Positions 44,068 to 51,691 of a stretch of DNA of 55,941 nt are shown piece after piece (position 1 is the stretch's first letter; each line of letters begins with the position of its first letter). The notes under the pieces were generated by a model. It ran no database searches. It worked only from the letters and a program-made list of their open reading frames with translations, and was not told the DNA's origin. The DNA is from Alphaproteobacteria bacterium (GTDB taxonomy: Bacteria > Pseudomonadota > Alphaproteobacteria > Rhodospirillales > Magnetospirillaceae). The DNA is taken from contig JAJPHO010000077.1 of the NCBI GenBank assembly GCA_021325215.1, positions 1-55,941 on the forward strand. The letters are read 5' to 3'. Made by a program: the position numbers and the translations under genes.

Positions 44068-45572
44068 CGGGCTGACCCTATCAGTCTGCGAAGATACTCT
44101 TCATGGGAGGGAAGGCTGGCCGCCGCCTTGGCGATCTGCTCGCGCACACGGAACAGATGGGCCTTGTTGTCGGCGTCGGAGAAGCAGTCGAGCAGCGGGT
44201 TGTAATCCCGCGCCCGCAGCCCCTGCCCCATCATCACGGCGAACCAGCTGCTCTCGCGGAACAGTTCATCGGTGGAGAGAACGATGCGGCCGGTGCGGGT
44301 GAAATGGGCTTCCTTGGCGGTCAGCCCGTCCGGCACCGCCATCGCCTGGCACTGGCGCCACAAGGGCTCGCCGCGGCCTTCGGTGCGCTTGTAATGCAGC
44401 ACCAGGAAATCGCGTACCGATTCGACGTCCGCGCCATAGACGCGGTTGAACTGATCGGCGGTTTCTTCCGGACAATCTTTGGTCGGGAACAGCGAGAGAA
44501 GCTTGGCGATGCCGCTCTGAATCAGATGGATCGAGGTCGATTCCAGCGGTTCGAGAAAGCCGCTCGACAGGCCGATGGCGACGACGTTCTTGACCCAGCT
44601 CTTCCTGCGACGCCCGGTCTTGAAGCGGATCGGGCGCGGATCGGCCAAAGCCTTGCCGTCGAGATTGGCCAGCAGCACGGCGGCGGCCTCGTCGTCCGAG
44701 GCGAAGGCGCTGCTATAGACCATGCCGTTGCCGGTGCGGTGCTGCAGCGGGATACGCCATTGCCAACCGAACGGATGGGCGGTGGCGCGGGTATAGGGGA
44801 TCGGATCGGCGACCCGCTCGCACGGCACCGCCAGCGCACGGTCGCATGGCAGCCAATGGGTCCAATCCTCGAAACCGGCCTGCAAGGCGCCTTCGATCAG
44901 CAAGGCGCGCAGGCCCGAGCAATCGATGAAGAGATCACCCTCGATCACCTCGCCGCGATGCGTGGTCAGCGCGGTGATGAAGCCGGTTTCGGCATTCCGC
45001 CCGATCGTCTCGACCTTGCCTTCGACGCGGACGACGCCGCGCGCTTCGGAATAGCGGCGCAGATATCGGGCATAGAGCCCGGCGTCGAAATGATAGGCGC
45101 AGCCCAGGGTCGAGAAGATGGAATTGGGATCGCCGGCGGGCGGCCCGAACTTGCCGTCCATCGCCGCCAGGGTGGTCAGCGAATAATCCTGATAGGGCGC
45201 GGCTTCACCCGCCTGATGGGCGCGAATCCAGCGATGGAAGAACATCTGCTGATCGGCCGGCGCGCCATAGCGCCCGAACGGATGGAAATAGCGGCTGTCC
45301 GCGCCGTTCCAGCCGACGAACTCGATGCCCAGCTTGTAGGTGGCGCGGGTCTCGCGCAGGAAGTCGGCTTCGTTGATGTCGACCAGCCGGTTGAACCAGT
45401 GGATGGTCGGGATGGTCGCTTCGCCGACGCCGATGATGCCGATCTCGTCGGACTCGATCAGCGTGACGGAGAATTGCGCCGGGTTGTTGACCTTGGCCAG
45501 GGCCGCGGCCGTCATCCAGCCGGCAGTGCCGCCGCCGAGGATCACGACTTTCCGGATACGCCGGTCTGACAT
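44064..45572 (-). CDS. Flavin-dependent tryptophan halogenase-family protein, cassette 1
   Basis: The 502-residue protein has the FAD-binding motif VVILGGGTAGWM at the N-terminus, GIIGVGEATIPTI, the halogenase signature WxWxIP (FGWQWRIPLQHRTGNG) and the segment LSSGFLEPLESTSIHLIQSG carrying a Glu at the position of the PrnA active-site Glu. A Lys in RATYKLGIEFVGW is a candidate for the hypohalous-acid relay Lys. Proteins of this family in TBDR loci of Caulobacterales and sphingomonads are often not shown to halogenate tryptophan, so the substrate is open. It follows the TBDR across a hairpin terminator and has GGGGAA about 8 bases before the ATG. Confidence 0.85.
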   Translation of the reverse strand: MSDRRIRKVVILGGGTAGWMTAAALAKVNNPAQFSVTLIESDEIGIIGVGEATIPTIHWFNRLVDINEADFLRETRATYKLGIEFVGWNGADSRYFHPFGRYGAPADQQMFFHRWIRAHQAGEAAPYQDYSLTTLAAMDGKFGPPAGDPNSIFSTLGCAYHFDAGLYARYLRRYSEARGVVRVEGKVETIGRNAETGFITALTTHRGEVIEGDLFIDCSGLRALLIEGALQAGFEDWTHWLPCDRALAVPCERVADPIPYTRATAHPFGWQWRIPLQHRTGNGMVYSSAFASDDEAAAVLLANLDGKALADPRPIRFKTGRRRKSWVKNVVAIGLSSGFLEPLESTSIHLIQSGIAKLLSLFPTKDCPEETADQFNRVYGADVESVRDFLVLHYKRTEGRGEPLWRQCQAMAVPDGLTAKEAHFTRTGRIVLSTDELFRESSWFAVMMGQGLRARDYNPLLDCFSDADNKAHLFRVREQIAKAAASLPSHEEYLRRLIGSAR

Positions 45573-45586
45573 TGCTGGTTCCCCAG

Positions 45587-45626
45587 AAAAATGGGCGGCG
45601 AACGCACTTGGCTACGCTCGCCGCCC
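45587..45626 (-). terminator. Terminator between the STN-domain TBDR and its halogenase-like gene
   Basis: On the - strand a stem of GGGCGGCGA/TCGCCGCCC with further inner pairing is followed by ATTTTT. It lies in the 80-base gap after the TBDR stop and ends 15 bases before the halogenase start codon, so it should set the ratio of the two genes. Confidence 0.8.
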
Positions 45627-45652
45627 CTAGACCCCAGATGGGTGGGCGGGGG

Positions 45653-48526
45653 TTAGAACTTAGCCGTCAGCGACACCATGCCGGTCGGACCGACGATGCC
45701 GCGGCCATAGAAATAGCCGCTGACGACCGACTGGGTAAAGCCCTGGCGGGGATTGCCCTCGGTCAGGCCCAGCGCGTTGGTGACGTTGTCGACGCTGACA
45801 TTCAGCGTGGTGCCCGGGGTCACGTTCCACAGGCCGCCGATGGTCAGCACGCCATAGCCGGGCAGCGGAACCTGATCGCCGTTATCGGCATAGATGCGGC
45901 CGATATATTTGTAGCGCATATAGATCTGGCCGAGATTGTCGGGCAGGTCGTATTCCGGCGTGATGGTGTACATCACCTGCGGGGTCACGCCCGGCGTCTT
46001 GCCGTCATAGAAGCTGTTGACCTGCGCCCCGATATTCTGGCCGTTGATGTCGATCAGGCCGGTCTTCACATTGCTGAAGGTCGGGTCCTGGAAGGTTGCC
46101 TGGGCGTGCACCGCGAAGGCCTTCAGGGGCTCGTACTGAGGACGGTAGAACAGGTCGAGATCGACGCCGTTGGTGTCGGAATCGCCGAAGAAGCCCTGGT
46201 TCAGATTCGGGTTGGCCGGATTGACGCCGCCGCTCCAGCTCTGATTGTTGAACTCGGTGCGGAAGCCGCGCACGGTTCCGGTCAGGCCATAATCCGAGTA
46301 GGTAACGCCCGCCTCGTAGAGGGTGACGCCGATGGCCTCGGCGTTTTCGCCATTGGTCTGATAGGCGTGCTCGTAGCGGCCATAAACCGACAGGTTCGAG
46401 GCGATGGTGTAGTTGATGCCGGCGGTGACGTCGATCGGCGATTCATGGCCCGAGGCATAGGAATAGGTGCCGTTGAACGCGTTGGGATTGACCTGCACCA
46501 CGCCGCCGACGCCGGCCGGGATCGGCTGGGACGAGCTGTTGCCGGCCGCCGAGCTCTGATCCTCGCGCTCGTAGCGCAGACCGAAATCGACGTGCAGCCG
46601 TTCGTTCCAGGTGAATTCGTCATTCACATAAACCGACTTCGACGACTGGTTATAGGCGCTGATGCCGGCGCCCCAATCGCCATAGCTGATCAGGCCGTTA
46701 TTGCTCAGCGTGCCGACCACATTGCCGGCGCCGTTCAGCGCCACGATGTCGTAGAGGTCGGCATTGTTGGACACGCCATTGACCACGGTGGCGACACCCG
46801 ACTGGTCGTTGGTCTGATGGGTGGCATAGATCATGCCGCCGACGGTCAGGCTGTTGGACCAGCTGTTGCCCTGATAATCCCACTTGGCGCCGAAATCGCT
46901 GCCGAAATCGGTCTCGCGGATCAGCTGGTGGTTCAGCACGGTCTGCTGCAGCAGGCCGTTGCCGTTCAGCGCGTTGAGCGCCGCGACGTTGGAGGCGGCG
47001 GTGACCTGGCCGGTGGTCAGGTTCTTGATGCCGAACTGGGTCGCGGTCGGGAAGGCGGTCTGGCCCGCCTGCAGCAGACTCTGAATCGGCGAGTTGGCAT
47101 TGTTGGTCAGATAGGATTCGGCCGTGGCCAGGCCGGCATTGCCGGTGCCGCTGCCGGCGAACACGCCGTTGAAATCCCAATGGGTTTCGGTGTAGCGCGC
47201 CTTGACGAAGGTCGACAGGGAATCGTTGAACGCCTTGTCGGCGTCGATACGGTATTCATTGCCGGTGGCGTGGATGCCTTCCGACTCGCTGAAGGTGCGG
47301 AAGCATTCGCCCGAAGCGCAGGAATCCGGAACGGTGATGCTGCCCAGGCCCTTGCCGATGATGCTGCCCGACTGGGTGTTGAGGCCGGGAATGCTGCTGA
47401 TCTTGCCGTTGTTATAGGCGTAAGGCTGATCCGCGTAATAGGGGTCGTGCTCATCCCAGGTCTTGTAGGTCAGGCGCACCGAGGCGTCGTCCTCGAAATG
47501 GTGCTCGAGCTGAACCTTCATGTGATAGGTGTCGTAGCGGAACGGCGAGCTGCGGGTGCCCGGATCGCTGTCGTAATAGCCGCTGACGGCGAAGGCCGTG
47601 TCCTTCAGGCCGGGAACCGGCGCCGAATACCAGATGTCGGCGCGGCGGTCGCCATAGGTGGTGCCGGTGATGCGGGCGATGCCGCCGCCCTGGTCGAAGT
47701 TCAGCTTGCGCGAAATGAAGTTGATCGAGGCGCCCGCCGCATTGGGGGTCAGGATGCCCGAGCTGCCGCCTTCCAGCGCTTCGACGTGATCGATCGAAAT
47801 GTCGTTCTGGAACACTTCGTCGTCGTTCAGGCCGCCATAGATGGCCGGCATGCCGTCCTCGATCAGACGGATGAATTTCTGGCTGCCGCCGGGAAGGCCT
47901 CGCACCGAGTAATTGTTCGAGACCGGACCGGCGGTGCCTTCGACGAAGATGCCGGGAACCATTTCCAGCACGTCGTCGGTGCCGCGCGGCGCCTTCTGGT
48001 CGAGATCGGCGCTGTTCAGCGCGGTGACCGCCAGCGAGGCGTTCAGCACGGTGCGCTTGGACGTCGAGCCGGTCACCACGATGGTCTGCAGCTCGTCGGC
48101 GCCTTCGGGAGCCGCGTCCGGCGCGGGCGGCGCCGGGACTTGGGCGACGGCGGGGCCCTGCTGGGCGGCGGGTTCGAGCACCGGCCCGTCATTGAGGGCG
48201 GATTTGGCTTTCTTGGCGGGCGACTTCAGGACGATGGTCTGGCCGTCGTCGGAGATGATGCGCATGTCGGTGCCGGCGATCAGCTGCTGCAGGGCGGCAT
48301 GGACGTCGAGCGAACCGCGCACGGCCGGCGTCACGACGCCTTTCAGCTCGTCCGCCGAGGCAATGATCTGCACCCCGGCCTGGCGCGCCAGTTCGGGGAT
48401 GGCCTTGACCGCCGATTCCGACGGCACGTCGAAGGTCCGCACCTGCGCGAACGCTCCCGTCGCGGAGAGCAGCACGCCGCCCGCCACGCCGCACAGGAGC
48501 AGCGCCTTTCTTTCACCAAACCGCAT
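45653..48526 (-). CDS. TonB-dependent receptor with N-terminal STN signalling domain
   Basis: The 957-residue outer-membrane receptor has a signal peptide (about 1-27), an STN domain at about 30-100 (VKAIPELARQAGVQIIASAD), a linker rich in Ala/Pro, a TonB box region (LQTIVVTGSTSKRTVL), a plug with VLEMVPGIFVEGTAGPVSNN, and a beta-barrel ending in GMVSLTAKF. The STN domain is the part that talks to FecR-type anti-sigma factors, and an ECF sigma/FecR pair lies directly upstream on the same strand. It therefore both imports a ligand and reports its presence. ATG 48526 has GGAGG 7 bases upstream. A strong ECF-type promoter motif lies at 48571-48604. Confidence 0.95.
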   Translation of the reverse strand: MRFGERKALLLCGVAGGVLLSATGAFAQVRTFDVPSESAVKAIPELARQAGVQIIASADELKGVVTPAVRGSLDVHAALQQLIAGTDMRIISDDGQTIVLKSPAKKAKSALNDGPVLEPAAQQGPAVAQVPAPPAPDAAPEGADELQTIVVTGSTSKRTVLNASLAVTALNSADLDQKAPRGTDDVLEMVPGIFVEGTAGPVSNNYSVRGLPGGSQKFIRLIEDGMPAIYGGLNDDEVFQNDISIDHVEALEGGSSGILTPNAAGASINFISRKLNFDQGGGIARITGTTYGDRRADIWYSAPVPGLKDTAFAVSGYYDSDPGTRSSPFRYDTYHMKVQLEHHFEDDASVRLTYKTWDEHDPYYADQPYAYNNGKISSIPGLNTQSGSIIGKGLGSITVPDSCASGECFRTFSESEGIHATGNEYRIDADKAFNDSLSTFVKARYTETHWDFNGVFAGSGTGNAGLATAESYLTNNANSPIQSLLQAGQTAFPTATQFGIKNLTTGQVTAASNVAALNALNGNGLLQQTVLNHQLIRETDFGSDFGAKWDYQGNSWSNSLTVGGMIYATHQTNDQSGVATVVNGVSNNADLYDIVALNGAGNVVGTLSNNGLISYGDWGAGISAYNQSSKSVYVNDEFTWNERLHVDFGLRYEREDQSSAAGNSSSQPIPAGVGGVVQVNPNAFNGTYSYASGHESPIDVTAGINYTIASNLSVYGRYEHAYQTNGENAEAIGVTLYEAGVTYSDYGLTGTVRGFRTEFNNQSWSGGVNPANPNLNQGFFGDSDTNGVDLDLFYRPQYEPLKAFAVHAQATFQDPTFSNVKTGLIDINGQNIGAQVNSFYDGKTPGVTPQVMYTITPEYDLPDNLGQIYMRYKYIGRIYADNGDQVPLPGYGVLTIGGLWNVTPGTTLNVSVDNVTNALGLTEGNPRQGFTQSVVSGYFYGRGIVGPTGMVSLTAKF

Positions 48527-48570
48527 CGTTTCCTCCGGTATTATGCGTGCCGGCTTTTCCGGCTTCTGGG

Positions 48571-48604
48571 TCGTAGACGCACGCCGCTGCGTTTTACCCC
48601 CATC
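48571..48604 (-). promoter_or_regulatory. ECF-type promoter motif upstream of the STN-domain TBDR
   Basis: On the - strand the motif reads GATGGGGGTAAAAC, 10 bases of spacer, then GTGCGTCTA. GGTAAAAC resembles a -35 and CGTCTA a -10 of FecI-type promoters. It sits about 45 bases before the receptor start, downstream of the fecR-like gene. An almost identical copy occurs at 50245-50278. Confidence 0.75.
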
Positions 48605-48630
48605 AGAACCCCGTGATCTCCACTGGGGTT

Positions 48631-49581
48631 CTATTTCGACAGTCGAACGGCGGTCTCGCTGACCTCGGCTTTGAGATTGAGCGACAGCGCGATCGCCTTG
48701 GCGAAACCGACCGGATCGTTGGAGACGAACAGGCCGGTGACCGTATGCGCCCCGATCTCGGGGTCCTCGATGACGATGCGGATTTCGCTGTAGCGGGCGA
48801 ATTCACCGGCGGCCTGGCTCAGCGTCTCGCCCTCGAAGGAGATGCGGCCGATCTGCCAGGCGGTCTCGCGCGAGATGGTGGCGGCGTCGACCGCAGCCGG
48901 CACCACCGCCGCATGATGTTCGACCACGGCGCGGGTATTGGCGGCGGCGCGCACCGGCGGGCCGGAATCATCCTCGCGCTTGATTTCGACCACACCCTCG
49001 CGCACCAGCACCTCGACCGGACGGTCGTCCAGGCGGCTGACGCTGAAGCTGGTGCCGACCGCGCGCACCGACGTATCGCCGGCCTCGACGGTAAAGGGCC
49101 GGGCGGCATCCTTGGCCACGTCGAACAGGGCCTGGCCGCGCAGCAATCTGATCTGGCGGCTGGTGCCGGAATAGCGCACCGAGACCAGGGAATCGGTATT
49201 GAGGGTGATCACCGAGCCGTCGACCAGCGGCACGATCCGCGTCTCGCCGATCTGAGTGACGAAATTATCCCAGCGCAGCCAGCGCCAGGTCATGGTTCCG
49301 GCGACCGCAACCGATGCGGCCGCGGCGGCGCCGAAAGCCAGGAAGCGGCGGCGGCCGGTATCGATCTGTCCGGCGGCAAAGCCCCGCCCGAGCGCGGCGG
49401 CGCGCTGGCTGTGCACAGCGACGGCGCGGGCCTTGGCGAAGGCGCCGAGATGGCGCGGATCGGCGTCGAGCCAGGCGCCGAGCGCCGTCTCCTCCTCCGC
49501 CGACAAAGCGCGATGATCGAGCTTGGCCGCCCACTCGGCGGCGAGATCGTCGATTTCGGCACTGGTGAGTCTATGCGCCAT
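48631..49581 (-). CDS. fecR: FecR-type anti-sigma/sigma regulator
   Basis: The 316-residue single-pass inner-membrane protein has an N-terminal cytoplasmic DUF4880 segment (LGAWLDADPRHLGAFAKARA), a transmembrane helix at about 75-95 (RFLAFGAAAAASVAVAGTMT), a periplasmic FecR domain (VPLVDGSVITLNTDSLVSVR, then LLRGQALFDVAKDAARPFTV) and a C-terminal domain that contacts the STN domain. It relays receptor occupancy to the sigma factor. It overlaps the sigma gene by 11 bases. ATG 49581 is chosen over an earlier in-frame start because it gives a standard N-terminus. Confidence 0.93.
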   Translation of the reverse strand: MAHRLTSAEIDDLAAEWAAKLDHRALSAEEETALGAWLDADPRHLGAFAKARAVAVHSQRAAALGRGFAAGQIDTGRRRFLAFGAAAAASVAVAGTMTWRWLRWDNFVTQIGETRIVPLVDGSVITLNTDSLVSVRYSGTSRQIRLLRGQALFDVAKDAARPFTVEAGDTSVRAVGTSFSVSRLDDRPVEVLVREGVVEIKREDDSGPPVRAAANTRAVVEHHAAVVPAAVDAATISRETAWQIGRISFEGETLSQAAGEFARYSEIRIVIEDPEIGAHTVTGLFVSNDPVGFAKAIALSLNLKAEVSETAVRLSK

Positions 49582-50152
49582 GATGCCGTTCCGTTCGTTC
49601 CAACCGCTCCATAGACGCGGCGGCGGGGCTTTTTCCCCCACGCCCGAATATGTCCATCAGATGACGAATGCCGCGGGCCATGTGCTTTTCGACGGTCTTT
49701 TCGCTGATTCCCAGCTTTTGCGCGGTTTCCCGGTGCGACAATCCTTCGACCCGGCGCGCCATGAACACCGCCCGGCAGCGCTCCGGCAGCTTGGCCAGGG
49801 CGCGGGCCAATTGCTCCAGCTCGCCACGGTCGCCGACCACCTGCTCGGGCGACGGATCGGGCGCGGCGATGCTGGCCTGCTCGAAATGCGGGATCACCTT
49901 GATCGGGATGACGTTGGATTTCCGCAGATTGGTGACATGCACCGACAGGGCGACCTGATAGGTGTAGCTGCGCGGATCACGGATGGCGTCGATGGAGGGC
50001 AGCACGACCAGCTTGGCGTAAGTTTCCTGGACGATGTCGTCGATATCGTGTTCGGCGATACCCCGGCGCGCCAGCCAACCGCGTAATCCTGGCTCATGGG
50101 GCATGACCTGCCTCGCCAGCCAGATCGCCCGCTCGTCCGAAACCCTGTTCAT
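49571..50152 (-). CDS. ECF sigma factor, FecI type
   Basis: The 193-residue sigma factor has region 2 (DDIVQETYAKLVVLP, core-binding and -10 recognition, with RSYTYQVALSVHVTNLRKSN following) and region 4 (ALAKLPERCRAVFMARRVEG followed by LSHRETAQKLGISEKTVEKH). It is followed at once by a fecR-like gene and an STN-domain receptor, the standard FecIR arrangement for induction by an imported ligand. ATG 50152 is preferred; upstream in-frame starts would add an atypical tail. Confidence 0.92.
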   Translation of the reverse strand: MNRVSDERAIWLARQVMPHEPGLRGWLARRGIAEHDIDDIVQETYAKLVVLPSIDAIRDPRSYTYQVALSVHVTNLRKSNVIPIKVIPHFEQASIAAPDPSPEQVVGDRGELEQLARALAKLPERCRAVFMARRVEGLSHRETAQKLGISEKTVEKHMARGIRHLMDIFGRGGKSPAAASMERLERTERHHGA

Positions 50153-50244
50153 ACGCCAGCAAAAACCGAGATCCAGCGACTTTACAAGCGCGGATTTCCG
50201 CGCTGTGGCCGGCGCGACACGATGCCCGAAATTTATCGCAGCGG

Positions 50245-50278
50245 GATGGGGGTAAAACACCGCGGGGTGCGTCTATGT
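50245..50278 (+). promoter_or_regulatory. Second copy of the ECF-type promoter motif, facing antisense
   Basis: GATGGGGGTAAAAC, a 10-base spacer, then GTGCGTCTA, matching the motif at 48571-48604 at 29 of 34 positions. Here it reads along the + strand, into the 3' end of the DUF6445 gene, which is on the - strand. It lies upstream of the sigma gene start but in the opposite direction. Confidence 0.7.
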
Positions 50279-50968
50279 TGGCTTCCGCCTTATCAGCAGG
50301 GTGAGCGTCAGCCGCCCATCTGCGATACCGGCGACGCCCGGATAATCGGGCTCGATGTCGCCGGCATGCAGGAGTCGCGCAGGGTAAAGAACCATGCGGT
50401 TGAAGCGCGGCTCCTGGCGGTAGATCCGCTCGAACAGCGCGTCATCGCCATTACGGTAGCGCCGGGGAATCGCCGCCGGATCGGCCACGTCGCGGCGCAA
50501 GGCGGCCCGGTAGAGCGGCTCGGTCCGCGCGCTCAGCAGCTCATAGCCGGTCGCGCGGTGGCGATAGAAGGAGGTGCCGCCGAAGCCCTCTTCGAACAGA
50601 TAGATCACCGCGGCGAAGATCTCTTCGTCGGTGGTGTCGAAATGCGGCAGGGTCTGGATCGGCAGCAATTCGGCAGCCGGCTTGTTGACGATCGAGACGA
50701 AGCCATGGGCCGGGCCCGACGTGGGAACCAGGCTGTTCAGCCATCCGACGAAGGACTGCAAAAATTCCCCCGGCAGAGGATGGCGCGATCCCGGATAGAA
50801 ATCGTTCGGACGGGGCTGAGCCGGCCCTTGCAGCCGCGCAGCGGCACGGGCGGCAACCGGATCGGCGAACACGTCGTCGACCACCAGAAGCGGCGCCGCC
50901 GCGGCGCCGATCGCGACGGGAATCGCCGATGCGGCGGGATTGAAGCGGAACGCCTCTATTGGAACCAC
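50273..50968 (-). CDS. DUF6445-type Fe(II)/2-oxoglutarate oxygenase-like protein
   Basis: The 231-residue protein resembles the uncharacterised DUF6445 family that accompanies SapC and halogenase-like genes. A candidate HxD iron site is seen in TLPHFDTTDEEIFAAVIYL, and a later His in LYPARLLHAGDIEPDYPG, consistent with a 2-His-1-carboxylate double-stranded beta-helix, with a possible 2-oxoglutarate-binding Arg near LLIRRKPT at the end. The start is GTG 50968, overlapping the SapC gene by 13 bases. It probably modifies a product of the halogenase-like protein or a glycan. The reaction is unknown. Confidence 0.72.
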   Translation of the reverse strand: MVPIEAFRFNPAASAIPVAIGAAAAPLLVVDDVFADPVAARAAARLQGPAQPRPNDFYPGSRHPLPGEFLQSFVGWLNSLVPTSGPAHGFVSIVNKPAAELLPIQTLPHFDTTDEEIFAAVIYLFEEGFGGTSFYRHRATGYELLSARTEPLYRAALRRDVADPAAIPRRYRNGDDALFERIYRQEPRFNRMVLYPARLLHAGDIEPDYPGVAGIADGRLTLTLLIRRKPT

Positions 50969-51690
50969 GCCCGGTCTCCCGCCTCGGCCCGGTTGCGCCG
51001 GTCGATCAGGGATTGGATGCGCGCCGTCGACAGCATCATCGCATAGGCCGGCGTCAGATAGCCGTGCTGGCGGAACTCGGTGACCGTGGCGTCGGGCAGG
51101 CGGTTGAACTTGTCCTCGTCGAGGCCGTAAAGCCCGGTCAGCACCAGCGGCTTGCCGCTTTCGAGGACGATGTTCAGGCGCATTTCGGCGATCAGGTCGC
51201 GGTCGGCCAGGGTCTGGACGAACTGCTCGGTCATCAGCTTGTAGCTCAGCAGTTCGTGCAGCACCTTCTGCACCCCGAGAAAATAGGCGGTGTCGCGGCC
51301 CTGGCCGTCGATCAGCGCCTCCGGACCGGACTCGCTGACCAGCGGGCTTTCCATATCGACGCAGACCGCATTGCGCACCGCGCCGTCCGGCTGCTGATCG
51401 ATGCCGATGGCGAAGGGCAGGCGGCTGAGATTGAGCGGCACATGAGCGGCATCGAGGCGAGTGCCGTCCCAGAACAGATTCTCCTCCGGCGACAATCCCA
51501 TCAGGGCATAGGGCGAGAAACGGCCCGTCTCCGCGCTCTTGGCCAGGACGATGGGGAAATCGGCCAAGGCGCGGCGGAATTCGCTGATCACCAGCGGCAC
51601 CATGTGGCAGCGCGCCACCTGCTCGCCGATGCGGGCCGGATCGAGGCGAAGACCTCCATGATGCTGGCGGGAAAGCTCGACCAGATGCAT
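50956..51690 (-). CDS. SapC family protein
   Basis: The 244-residue protein matches the SapC family (Pfam SapC), with HMVPLVISEFRRALADFPIV near the N-terminus, FSPYALMGLSPEENLFWDG and the C-terminal LTPAYAMMLSTARIQSLIDR. No signal peptide or membrane segment is seen. The family name comes from an S-layer-associated gene in Campylobacter, but in TBDR loci of Alphaproteobacteria and Xanthomonadales it is regularly found next to halogenase-like proteins, with no established role. It lies 1 base after the halogenase stop and overlaps the oxygenase gene. Confidence 0.85.
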   Translation of the reverse strand: MHLVELSRQHHGGLRLDPARIGEQVARCHMVPLVISEFRRALADFPIVLAKSAETGRFSPYALMGLSPEENLFWDGTRLDAAHVPLNLSRLPFAIGIDQQPDGAVRNAVCVDMESPLVSESGPEALIDGQGRDTAYFLGVQKVLHELLSYKLMTEQFVQTLADRDLIAEMRLNIVLESGKPLVLTGLYGLDEDKFNRLPDATVTEFRQHGYLTPAYAMMLSTARIQSLIDRRNRAEAGDRAWFQ

Positions 51691-51691
51691 G

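Noticed and set aside
44064-45572. Naming the cassette 1 protein as a tryptophan 7-halogenase
   Set aside because: The motifs show family membership only. The locus is a TBDR cassette without a tryptophan-derived product pathway, so no substrate is named.
45572-48616. A 1014-codon + strand open frame over the STN-domain receptor
   Set aside because: It is antisense to a clear TonB-dependent receptor, and its composition (Gly/Ala/Val/Arg with no domain) is typical of shadow frames.
50187-50204. Palindrome AGCGCGGATTTCCGCGCT as a terminator of the halogenase operon
   Set aside because: The 8-bp arms with a 2-base loop lack a T tract on the - strand, and a binding site is equally possible, so it was not listed as a feature.
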